Positions 57,110 to 64,000 of a stretch of 64,000 nucleotides of DNA are shown piece by piece. The position numbers were made by a program, and so were the translations under genes. The notes under the pieces were generated by a model that searched no databases, was not told where the DNA came from, and saw nothing but the letters and a program-made list of their open reading frames with translations. Source of the stretch: Sphingomonas palmae (GTDB taxonomy: Bacteria > Pseudomonadota > Alphaproteobacteria > Sphingomonadales > Sphingomonadaceae); assembly GCF_900109565.1 (NCBI RefSeq), contig NZ_FNZZ01000008.1, positions 48,352 to 112,351 of the forward strand, given 5' to 3'. Position 1 is the first letter of the stretch, and every line of letters starts with the position of its first letter.

Positions 57110-58398
57110 CTTGCATCACGGCGGTGCGGGATGGCGACCACCGCCGCCAGCATCGCCGCGACCAGCACGGCGGGGCCGGCGAGCATCAGCCAGCGGATCG
57201 CGGCGCTCGCGTCCGGCCCCTGCGGCGCGCCGCTGCGGAAACCCGCATATTGATACACCGCGCCGATTGCGAAGCCGGCGAGCGCCAGCGCGACCTTCTG
57301 CGCCAGCGCGAAGGTGCCGAACGCCAGCGCCTCGACCCGCTCGCCGTTCTTGGCCGCCCCCCAGTCGACCGCGTCGGGCAAGAGCGTCCACGCTGCCAGC
57401 CACACGCCCGCGAACGCCGCCTGCATCGCCAAGAGGAAGGCTGCGGTAGCGATGCTGCCCGGTGCCGCCAGCGCCAGCACGACAGGTGGCACGAGCGCGA
57501 GCGTGCCCGCGACGAGCCACGCTTCGCGCGCGCCGCAATGCCGCGCCACCCACGTCCACGCCGGCACCGCGACGACGCTGACCAGCGCCATCGCGGTCAG
57601 CGCGCGCGGGCCTCCCTCGGCGTCGTCCAGCACGTAGCGGAAGAAGTAGAGCACCGACTGTCCCATCACCGCGGCCGCGGCACCGCCCAGCGCAGCCGCG
57701 AGATTGAGCGCGATGAAGAACCGGTTGCGCACGAGCAGCGCCAGTGCGTGGAGCGTCGCGGGCGGGGTGGGAGCGCCCGTTTCCGCGCGCGTCTCGGGCA
57801 CGCGCCACGCGATCACGAGCAGCAGCGGCGTACCGGCGAGCGCCAGCACCGCCGCGGCCGCGGCGTAGCTGCCTGCCGTGGCGACCAGCGCCGGCAGCGC
57901 GAACGCGACCAGCGCGCCCGCGGCCGCACCGAACCCCATCCGCCACCCCGCGATCGTCGCGCGCGCCTCGCTCGTTGCCGCCACGCGCGTCGTCCAGGCG
58001 GCGTAGGGGATGTTGGTGAAGGCGTAGAGCGTGCGGAACACGATCTGCGCCGCCAGCGCCAACAGCGCGTGCCCCGCCGGCACCGCGAACATCGCGACGA
58101 ACGCCAGCCCCAGCGGCACCGCGCCGAGGCCGACCAGCCGGCGGTACGCGACCGCCGTTCGCTCCGCGACCGCGCCTGCGCAGAAATCCGCCGCGCCGTC
58201 CCATACGGTGCCGACCATGAACACCGTACCCGCGACCGCGGGCGGCAGCTGCAGTGCGTCGATGTAGAAGAACAGCAGGTAGAGGTTGATCGCCTGCCAG
58301 TAGAGATTGAACGCAAAATCGCCCGAGCCGAACAGCGCCAGCGTCGACTGTCGGGGATGCTCGCGCGGTGTCACCGCCGCTTCATCGGTCACCGGCAC
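57070..58398 (-). CDS. GPH-type sugar:cation symporter (MFS)
   Basis: 442 residues. Twelve hydrophobic helices; opening LALFGSGDFAFNLYWQAINLYLLFFYIDAL, the GTVWDGAADFCAG and PYAAWTTRVA motifs place it in the MelB-like glycoside-pentoside-hexuronide group. Imports glucose or disaccharide released by the periplasmic hydrolases across the inner membrane. Convergent with GH3, 3' ends overlapping. Confidence 0.9.
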   Translation of the reverse strand: MPVTDEAAVTPREHPRQSTLALFGSGDFAFNLYWQAINLYLLFFYIDALQLPPAVAGTVFMVGTVWDGAADFCAGAVAERTAVAYRRLVGLGAVPLGLAFVAMFAVPAGHALLALAAQIVFRTLYAFTNIPYAAWTTRVAATSEARATIAGWRMGFGAAAGALVAFALPALVATAGSYAAAAAVLALAGTPLLLVIAWRVPETRAETGAPTPPATLHALALLVRNRFFIALNLAAALGGAAAAVMGQSVLYFFRYVLDDAEGGPRALTAMALVSVVAVPAWTWVARHCGAREAWLVAGTLALVPPVVLALAAPGSIATAAFLLAMQAAFAGVWLAAWTLLPDAVDWGAAKNGERVEALAFGTFALAQKVALALAGFAIGAVYQYAGFRSGAPQGPDASAAIRWLMLAGPAVLVAAMLAAVVAIPHRRDASQASTNSPDTPSA

Positions 58399-58429
58399 GG
58401 CGATGCCAAGGGCGTGTGCTGACCCGGCC

Positions 58430-59164
58430 TCAGACCTGCCGCATCCCGCCGTCGACGCACAGCTCGGCGCCGGTCACGAAGCTGGCCTCATCGCTGAGGA
58501 GAAAGGCGGCAGCCGCGGCTACCTCGTCGACGCGCGCCATGCGCCCCAAGGGAATAGGAGCGATCAGCGCCTGACGCATTTCCTCGGGCACCCCGGCCAT
58601 CATGTCGGTGTCGGTCGGCCCCGGCGACACCACGTTGACGCGGATACCCTGAGGCGCGAGCTCGGCCGCCCAGCTGCGGGCGTAGGATCGCAGCGCCGCC
58701 TTGGTCGCCGCATAGGTGCTATAGGGCGACACCCCCATGACATCGGCGATTGAGCCGATGAGGACGATCGACGCGCCGTTGTTCATCGCGGGCACCGCCG
58801 CCTGAACCGCGAACAGCGCGCCGCGCACGTTGACGTCGAAGTGGCGGTCGAAATGCTCCGCCGTTTCCTCCGCGATCGTCGCCGGCTCGGACAAGCCGGC
58901 GTTCAGGACCAGCAGGTCGATCCGGCCGTGCAGACGCCTGGCCTCCGCCACTATGCGCGCGAGGTCGGCCGGGGAGGCCGCGTCCGCCGCGATGCCCTGC
59001 ACCGATGCTCCGATACGCTCAGCCGCTGCGGCGACTTCACCCGCGCGGCGCCCGGTCAGCAACACCGTCGCACCTTCCTGCGACAGCCGGCGCGCGATCG
59101 CGAAGCCGATCCCCTTCGCGCCGCCAACCACCAATGCGACCTTGCCCGTCATCCTTGCCATCAT
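58430..59164 (-). CDS. SDR-family oxidoreductase
   Basis: 244 residues; two adjacent ATG codons (59164 and 59161) follow AAAGGA. Classical SDR: GGAKGIGFAIARRL, NAGLS, catalytic Ser in VLIGSIADV, YAATKAAL (Tyr and Lys), and the PGPTDTDM block. NAD(P)-dependent alcohol/ketone reductase of unknown substrate. Divergent from the HxlR regulator, a frequent pairing in which the regulator controls the SDR gene. Confidence 0.92.
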   Translation of the reverse strand: MMARMTGKVALVVGGAKGIGFAIARRLSQEGATVLLTGRRAGEVAAAAERIGASVQGIAADAASPADLARIVAEARRLHGRIDLLVLNAGLSEPATIAEETAEHFDRHFDVNVRGALFAVQAAVPAMNNGASIVLIGSIADVMGVSPYSTYAATKAALRSYARSWAAELAPQGIRVNVVSPGPTDTDMMAGVPEEMRQALIAPIPLGRMARVDEVAAAAAFLLSDEASFVTGAELCVDGGMRQV

Positions 59165-59191
59165 TCGTCCTTTCACTGGCGACGGCAAACC

Positions 59192-59210
59192 AGATATACG
59201 AAGCATATCT
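59192..59210. promoter_or_regulatory. Inverted repeat in the SDR-HxlR intergenic region
   Basis: AGATAT-ACGAAGC-ATATCT is a perfect 6-bp inverted repeat with 7-base spacer, centred between two divergent starts only 78 bases apart. Suitable as an HxlR dimer site controlling both genes. Confidence 0.55.
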
Positions 59211-59242
59211 GCCAACAAGAATGCACCTGGATTAGCCTAGAT

Positions 59243-59620
59243 ATGGCCGACGATACCGACCTCCACGCGCTGTCCTGTCAGGCGCTGATGAACGTACCCC
59301 GCATCCGGCCTGTGCTCGACAAGATCGCGGACAAATGGACGATCATGATCCTGACGGTACTCTGCCCCGAGCCCGCGCGCTTCAACGAGATCAAGCGGCG
59401 ACTGGACGGGATCACCCACAAGTCGTTGGCCGACGCGTTGAAGCGGCTGGAACGGGACGGATTGGTCACGCGCACGGTGATCCCGACCACCCCGATCGGC
59501 GTCCGCTACACGATCACGCCGCTCGGCCATTCACTGCGCGAGCCATTCGAGGCGCTTTGCTCCTGGGCGCTGAAGCATGAAGCGGCGTTTGCACCCGACA
59601 GCGATGGCGACACCGCGTAA
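59243..59620 (+). CDS. HxlR-family transcriptional regulator
   Basis: 125 residues from ATG at 59243. Winged helix of the HxlR type: IADKWTIMILTVLCPEPARFNEIKRRLDGITHKSLADALKRLERDGLVTR, with Cys at residue 12 and another in the second helix, possible redox or electrophile sensors as in other HxlR proteins. The wing is YTITPLGHSL. Likely represses the divergent SDR. Longer upstream frame is not used. Confidence 0.9.
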   Translation: MADDTDLHALSCQALMNVPRIRPVLDKIADKWTIMILTVLCPEPARFNEIKRRLDGITHKSLADALKRLERDGLVTRTVIPTTPIGVRYTITPLGHSLREPFEALCSWALKHEAAFAPDSDGDTA

Positions 59621-60075
59621 CGCAGCCTTCCGTCCTGCTGGGACGTCATTTTACATAAGATGTATTATCGACCGATTTGCGTGTAAGCGCTAAGTAGAAA
59701 TGACACCCCTCTGCTGCGGTGCGACTGCGGCCGAATTTGTCCGGCTCAGGCATGGTGTCATCGCGACCAATCTACTGGTTGCCGCTGGCCCATTGGTGCG
59801 TCGCTACTGGTAGGTTGACGCTTCGGGACAGCAATCTGGCGCGTCGCACGCTGCTCTCCGCTGCGACCCCATAGTAGAACAACACCAATCCTGCCGTAGC
59901 AAATTACCAGCAACCAAAATTGATAACATAGGTTGATGCGTCCGAAGCGGCTGTGTTGCGTAGCCGTAACGGAATTGATGGTGACGCACGCCCCTATCCC
60001 TGCCCGCTCGCCGCGACGTGGCTCGTGTCCGCGTGCGGGACGTGGTGCGTGCGCTCGCCCGGTGGAGGAACAGGC
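59621..60075. other. Intergenic region before the stress genes
   Basis: About 455 bases with no supported gene. The minus-strand frame here is the tail of an antisense shadow of the CsbD-like gene. The middle is relatively AT-rich. I looked for an EcfG-type promoter (GGAAC then GTT) and found only weak partial matches. Confidence 0.5.
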
Positions 60076-60531
60076 ATGAACAAGAACGAACTGCACGGCG
60101 GTGCGCGTTATCTGGGCGGCAAGGTCGAGAAGGCGGTCGGCGACGCAGTCAACAGTCGCGAGTGGCAGGTCGACGGGGTCGTCGATCAGGTGGCGGGCGG
60201 TGCGGAGAACCTCTACGGCCGCGCGCGCTCGGTTGCCGAGGACGCGATCGACGCCGCACCCGGCTTCGTCGACGAGGCGAAGGAGCGGTTCGACAAGGCG
60301 CGCGAGCGGCTGGGCGACGCAGCCGGCGACCGCGCTCGCGACGTTGCCGACCGCGCAACCGAGCGCGCCCGCGACCTCGCCGATCGTGCCGACGACGCGG
60401 CCGCGCGCGGCACCCGCAAGGCGAACGCCGCGGTGTCGGACAATCCCGCATCCTGGGCGGTACTCGCGGCAGTCGGCGCCGGCATCGGTGGATACCTGCT
60501 CGGCTGGCTGATCCACGGCGATCGCGCCTGA
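60076..60531 (+). CDS. CsbD-like general stress protein with membrane anchor
   Basis: 151 residues from ATG at 60076 (GGAGGAACAGGC upstream). N-terminal CsbD-type segment (NELHGGARYLGGKVEKAVGDAV), then a long charged amphipathic region with repeated alanine/arginine/aspartate heptads (DRARDVADRATERARDLADR), and a C-terminal glycine-rich hydrophobic segment VLAAVGAGIGGYLLGWLI. Such proteins are common in the sphingomonad general-stress regulon; precise role unknown. Five bases before the regulator gene. Confidence 0.75.
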   Translation: MNKNELHGGARYLGGKVEKAVGDAVNSREWQVDGVVDQVAGGAENLYGRARSVAEDAIDAAPGFVDEAKERFDKARERLGDAAGDRARDVADRATERARDLADRADDAAARGTRKANAAVSDNPASWAVLAAVGAGIGGYLLGWLIHGDRA

Positions 60532-60535
60532 ACGC

Positions 60536-62038
60536 ATGGCCTCGTCACTGACTTCCCTGCGCGAGACCGCCGATCTGCGCCACCTGCGCCAGATCATCGC
60601 AGGGCTCGACGAGGGCGTGATCCTGATCGATCCCGACCAGACGTTGCTGTGGGCGAACGACGCGGCGCTGAAGATGCACGGCGTGTCCGCGCTCGAGGAG
60701 CTGGGGCACGACGTCGACGATTACCGCCGGCGTTTCCAGCTGCGCTACCGCAACAATCGCCGTGTCGCGGCCGACGATTACCCGATCGAGCGCGTGGTGG
60801 CGGGCGACAGCTTCTCCGAGGTGGTGGTCGAGGTCACGGTCGCGGGCGAGGAGGAGCCGCGCTGGGTCCATCAGGTGCGCAGCCTGGTGCTGAACGACCG
60901 CGACGAGGACGCGCCGACCTGCGTCGTGCTCGTGATCCAGGACGTGACCGCGCAGTACGAGGCGGAGGACCGGTTCGAGCAGTCGTTCAACGCCAATCCC
61001 GCACCCGCGGTGATCTGTCGCCTGTCCGACCTGCGCTTCGTCAAGGTGAATGACGGCTTCCTCGAGATGACCGGCTTCGCGCGCGACCATGTGCTCAGCC
61101 GCACCGTCTACGACATCGACGTGCTGCGCGACGCCGACCGCCGCGATCTCGCCAAGGCGCGGCTGGCCGAAGGCACGACGATCCCGCAGATGGAGGCGCG
61201 GCTCGACCTGGCGGAGGGCGGCAACAAGCTGGTGATCGTCGCCGGGCAGCCGATCGAGCTCAACGATCAACCGTGCATGCTGTTCACCTTCGCCGATCTC
61301 GAGCCCCGGCGACAGGCGGAGGAGGCGCTGCGCCACAGCGAGGAGCGCTTCACGCGCACGTTCCAGATGGCGCCGGTCGCAATGGCGATCGGTGCGCGCG
61401 ACGGGCATCTGCTGTGCGAGATCAACGCCAGCTTCACCCAGCTGACCGGCTATGCCGCTTCCGCGATCATCGGCCGCTCGCTGAGCGAGGTCGGACTGTG
61501 GGCGGGCAAGGACACCGGCCGCGAGATCGAGCGCGCGATCGAGGAAGGCAATGGCTTGCGCGGTCACGAGGCGGGGATCGCGACGCGCGAGGGCGGGCAT
61601 ATCGACTGCCTCGTCTCAACCGAGGCGTTCACTTTGAACGGCGACGAGTGCCTGCTGTGGGCATTCCAGGACATCACGCAGCGCAAGGCGACCGAACTCG
61701 AACTGGTCGAGGCGATCGAGGCGGTGATGAAGGATACCAGCTGGTTCAGCCGTTCGATTATGGACAAGCTCGCGCGGCTGCGCGCGCCGATGCCCGATGA
61801 GCGCGGCGCCTCGCTCGACGACCTGACTCCGCGCGAGCGCGAGGTGCTGGCGCTGATCTGCCGCGGGCTGGACGACAAGAGCATCGCGCGTGCGCTCGGT
61901 GTGTCGGGCAACACCGTGCGCAACCACGTCGCGCGCATCTACGCCAAGATCGGCGTCAACCGCCGCACCGCCGCGGCCGCCTGGGCACGCGCGCGCGGGT
62001 TCGACGGCGAACGGCTGCTAGCGGAGGCGAACGCGTGA
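60536..62038 (+). CDS. Triple-PAS regulator with LuxR-type HTH
   Basis: 500 residues, cytosolic. Three PAS domains: about 15-140 (IIAGLDEGVILIDPDQTLLWAN), 150-260 (FNANPAPAVICRLSDLRFVKVNDGF), 275-390 (FQMAPVAMAIGARDGHLLCEIN); no LOV cysteine motif. C-terminal HTH DLTPREREVLALICRGLDDKSIARALGVSGNTVRNHVARIYAK. No histidine-kinase or receiver domain, so it is a one-component sensor that binds a ligand or cofactor directly. Signal unknown; probable control of the adjacent stress genes. Overlaps the next start as GTGA. Confidence 0.9.
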   Translation: MASSLTSLRETADLRHLRQIIAGLDEGVILIDPDQTLLWANDAALKMHGVSALEELGHDVDDYRRRFQLRYRNNRRVAADDYPIERVVAGDSFSEVVVEVTVAGEEEPRWVHQVRSLVLNDRDEDAPTCVVLVIQDVTAQYEAEDRFEQSFNANPAPAVICRLSDLRFVKVNDGFLEMTGFARDHVLSRTVYDIDVLRDADRRDLAKARLAEGTTIPQMEARLDLAEGGNKLVIVAGQPIELNDQPCMLFTFADLEPRRQAEEALRHSEERFTRTFQMAPVAMAIGARDGHLLCEINASFTQLTGYAASAIIGRSLSEVGLWAGKDTGREIERAIEEGNGLRGHEAGIATREGGHIDCLVSTEAFTLNGDECLLWAFQDITQRKATELELVEAIEAVMKDTSWFSRSIMDKLARLRAPMPDERGASLDDLTPREREVLALICRGLDDKSIARALGVSGNTVRNHVARIYAKIGVNRRTAAAAWARARGFDGERLLAEANA

Positions 62039-62253
62039 GCGACGACACACCCGACAAACGCGAGAAATCCGCTCCGGTGCGCGAGGCCAAGGGCGCCGCG
62101 CAGGAGGCGATCGGCAAGCTGCTCGGCGACGACCAAGCCGTGCGCGACGGGCGCAGTGAGCAACGCGACGCCGCGAAGCAGCAGGACGCCGAGGCGCCGA
62201 AGACCGACGCGCGCGACACCGACACCAACAATCCGAAACAAGAACAGGAGTGA
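62035..62253 (+). CDS. Small CsbD-like hydrophilic stress protein
   Basis: 72 residues from GTG overlapping the regulator's stop. Very charged and lacking hydrophobic core (KSAPVREAKGAAQEAIGKLLGDDQ), similar to CsbD-type proteins and likely unfolded. The tail is Asp/Asn/Gln/Glu-rich. Role unknown beyond stress association. Confidence 0.65.
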   Translation: MSDDTPDKREKSAPVREAKGAAQEAIGKLLGDDQAVRDGRSEQRDAAKQQDAEAPKTDARDTDTNNPKQEQE

Positions 62254-62255
62254 AT

Positions 62256-63152
62256 ATGGCGACCAATGTAACGGGGGTTCGGGACGATTACGTCGCGACC
62301 GACACCGCGCTCACCGCGCGGTTCGCGCGCGTGTCCTGGGGCGCGATCTTCGCCGGCGTCGTGATCGCGATCGCGGTGCAGGTGGTGCTCGGCATCCTCG
62401 GCACCGGCATCGGGCTGTCGATGGTCGATCCGACCGAGGGTACGACGCCGGGCGCGGCAGGCTTCGGCATCGGTGCGGGCATCTACTGGCTGATCACCAC
62501 CGTGATCGCGCTGGGTGCAGGCGGCTATACCGCCGCGCGCGTGTCGGGCGTGACCGACCGCTTCGATGCTTTGGTCCACGGCATGGTCGTCTGGGGCGTG
62601 ACGCTGATCCTGACGATCTATCTGCTCACCTCCGCGGTCGGCGGGATCATCGGTGGCGCGTTCCGCACCGTCGGCAGCGTCGCGGGCGCGGCGGGTTCGA
62701 CCGTCGGCGCCGCGGCACGCGTCGCGCCGCAGGCGGCCTCGGTCGCGGGCATCGACCAGAACGACGTGCGCCAGGAAGCGTCCGACTACCTCTCCGACGC
62801 GCCCAATGACCCGGCGCAGATGACGCCCGAGCAGGCGCAGAAGGAAGTCGCGAAGGAACTGCCCGCGCTCGCCCGCGGCGGGGCCGACGGCCAGCGTGCC
62901 GAGAACCGCATCGTCGACATCGTCGCTGCACAGCGCAAGATCAGCCGCCCCGAGGCGCAGGCGCAGGTGACGCAGGCCAAGCAGCGCTTCGTCCAGACCA
63001 AGAACGAGGCGATCCAGACCGCCAAGAAGGCCGCTGATGCTGCCGCGGGCGCGGCGTCGAAGACCTCGTTTATCCTCGTGCTCGCGCTGCTGGTCGGCGC
63101 CGGTGCAGCCGCCTTTGGCGCCACGACGGCGACGCGTCGCCGCCTGCGCTGA
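62256..63152 (+). CDS. Membrane protein with alanine-rich soluble region
   Basis: 298 residues from ATG at 62256 (AGGAG at 62246-62250). Three hydrophobic segments near the start (WGAIFAGVVIAIAVQVVLGILG; GIYWLITTVIALGAGGYTAA; LVHGMVVWGVTLILTIYLL), a central helical region with QA-rich repeats (ARVAPQAASVAGIDQNDVRQ to AKQRFVQTKNEAIQTAKKAA), and a last helix SFILVLALLVGAGAAAFG. No enzyme motif; I know this only as a hypothetical membrane protein of sphingomonads. Same transcript as the PAS-LuxR regulator. Confidence 0.75.
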   Translation: MATNVTGVRDDYVATDTALTARFARVSWGAIFAGVVIAIAVQVVLGILGTGIGLSMVDPTEGTTPGAAGFGIGAGIYWLITTVIALGAGGYTAARVSGVTDRFDALVHGMVVWGVTLILTIYLLTSAVGGIIGGAFRTVGSVAGAAGSTVGAAARVAPQAASVAGIDQNDVRQEASDYLSDAPNDPAQMTPEQAQKEVAKELPALARGGADGQRAENRIVDIVAAQRKISRPEAQAQVTQAKQRFVQTKNEAIQTAKKAADAAAGAASKTSFILVLALLVGAGAAAFGATTATRRRLR

Positions 63153-63166
63153 GTGCCCGCGACGGG

Positions 63167-63235
63167 GCGCGTACCGGCCCCGTCGCACCTTTGTTAAAGG
63201 CGTTGGTGGGGCGGCGTACTGACCCCGTCGCACCT
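63167..63235 (+). repeat. Direct repeat upstream of the entericidin gene
   Basis: Two copies of a roughly 25-base unit start near 63167 and 63211, both ending CCCCGTCGCACCTT with GCGTAC before it. The second ends just before the ribosome site AAGGAG. May be a duplicated regulatory site or a recent tandem duplication. Confidence 0.5.
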
Positions 63236-63253
63236 TATCCAAGGAGATTTCCC

Positions 63254-63391
63254 ATGAAGAAGATCATCCTAGCAACCGGACTGACCGCAATGCTGGCGCT
63301 CGCCGCGTGCAACACCGTCAACGGCGCGGGCCGCGACCTGAAGTCGGCCGGCGACGCCGTCTCGGGCGCCTCGGGCAAGGACGGCAAGTAA
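63254..63391 (+). CDS. Entericidin-family lipoprotein
   Basis: 45 residues from ATG at 63254 with AAGGAG at 63241-63246. Signal peptide MKKIILATGLTAMLALAAC with lipobox LAAC, then NTVNGAGRDLKSAGDAVSGAS, the standard entericidin A/B text. Small cell-envelope peptide, often induced by stress. The conserved pattern makes the assignment reliable despite the size. Confidence 0.9.
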   Translation: MKKIILATGLTAMLALAACNTVNGAGRDLKSAGDAVSGASGKDGK

Positions 63392-63466
63392 CACCATTCC
63401 ACCGCGCGGGAGGTGCAAGCACCCCCGTTCTCCCCCTCTCGCGGGTCCCCGCCTGCACGGTGGGAT

Positions 63467-63516
63467 CGCGCCCGGATGCCTGTTCACCTGCTCGAACCCG
63501 CGTCCGGGCGCGTTTT
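63467..63516 (+). terminator. Intrinsic terminator after the entericidin gene
   Basis: CGCGCCCGGA (63467-63476) pairs perfectly with TCCGGGCGCG (63503-63512), followed by TTTT. The loop of 26 bases is long, but stem and T-run fit a terminator for the stress operon; on the other strand it may stop the recombinase transcript. Confidence 0.6.
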
Positions 63517-63554
63517 CATATGTCATGCGGCGTGCGAGCGCTGGAGCAGGACGT

Positions 63555-64000
63555 TCATCCCCGCACGTGTGATAATACGCGAGCCGCAACACCGCTCTGC
63601 GCCTGCAATCGCCGTCCGTAACGCAGCGCCGTCGACGGTGACGACCAGCGCAATTCCCGCACCGTCTTCGCCCGCCGCGAACAGGTCCTGCGTCAGCCCG
63701 ACCCGCAGCGAGTGTGTGGATAGCGCCGCGATCGCCTGATCGAGTTCGCCCGCGGGCAGGTCAACCAGCCCGGCATTGGCGGCCGCGCGCGCGATACGAC
63801 GGTAGATGCCGGTTACTCCTTGCCGGGTCAGCAGCATGGTCTCGATCGTGTAGGTCACCAGCAGCGCTGCGCCCTCCGCGTCCTCGTCACCCCAGTGCGG
63901 ATCGGCGAACTCCTTCGACCGCTGCCGACGTCGGTCGACGCCGACGCGGCGGAACAGCACGCCCTCGGTGATCGCAGCCTCGGCGCGCGGCGACGCGGCG
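63555..64000 (-). pseudogene. Frameshifted tyrosine recombinase (5' end outside window)
   Basis: C-terminal catalytic domain of a phage-integrase-type recombinase. The frame entering from the right edge reads EGVLFRRVGVDRRRQRS and ALSTHSLRVGLTQDLFAAGE (the HxxR box). After GIAL it continues with unrelated text, while the next frame gives RWSSPSTALRYGRRLQAQSG and ends at TGA 63557-63555, carrying the nucleophile Tyr. So about two bases net are missing or one is extra near 63655, probably loss of one GCTGC-like unit. As read, the active-site Tyr is lost. Confidence 0.7.

Noticed and set aside
57052..58422. 456-residue open frame opposite the symporter
   Set aside because: Composition (Arg, Gln, His) is typical of an antisense shadow; the symporter strand has clear membrane helices.
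61956..63242. 428-residue minus-strand frame over the stress membrane protein
   Set aside because: No motif, covers several plus-strand genes with good ribosome sites.

Overview
The window reads as a GC-rich alphaproteobacterial replicon, most like a sphingomonad (Sphingomonas or a relative). Pointers are two TonB-dependent receptors, one carrying an N-terminal carboxypeptidase-like domain, an exopolysaccharide cluster with dTDP-rhamnose genes, a RepA of the RPA type, and CsbD-like/PAS-LuxR stress genes. This is inferred from protein families; no 16S rRNA is present.

Layout. 1-9.6 kb: the tail of a siderophore receptor, a frameshifted secreted-protein gene, an intact tRNA-Pro(UGG), then a patchwork of decayed DNA. 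Within it sits a low-GC pair (acyltransferase-3 plus a Tat/lipoprotein SGNH protein) and a broken IS3-family element. 8.0-8.9 kb: galU. 9.6-13.4 kb: an oxidoreductase run (zinc alcohol dehydrogenase, two aldo/keto reductases, an SDR) with two damaged 3' ends. 13.5-38.5 kb: a large polysaccharide locus. It holds rmlCBDA-rlpA for dTDP-L-rhamnose, two polymerase-like proteins, a Wza-like exporter, a Wzz/BY-kinase fusion, a Wzx-like flippase, seven glycosyltransferase-type genes, a Tat-type beta-helix lipoprotein and an aldo/keto reductase-GMC oxidoreductase pair. No priming phosphoglycosyl transferase is in the window.

39-45.5 kb: a plasmid-type maintenance module. RepA is flanked by iterons: an inverted pair over its promoter region and three direct copies downstream. 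A HTH protein follows, then ParA with a small partner, surrounded by five clusters of 8-bp-phased GTCKAC-like repeats that look like a distributed centromere/operator. Because the same window carries tRNA-Pro and galU, the replicon is probably a chromid, a very large plasmid or an integrated plasmid.

46-58.4 kb: a glycan utilisation locus with a LacI regulator and perfect palindromic operator, TonB receptor, GH144-type glucanase, a 1019-residue discoidin/(alpha/alpha)-barrel protein, a GH3 glucosidase and a GPH-type sugar symporter. The probable substrate is beta-1,2-glucan. 58.4-64 kb: a divergent SDR/HxlR pair, a general-stress group (CsbD-like, PAS-LuxR regulator, membrane protein, entericidin) and a frameshifted tyrosine recombinase running off the right edge.

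Several lesions involve homopolymers or short repeats, so sequencing error has to be excluded before calling them biological.
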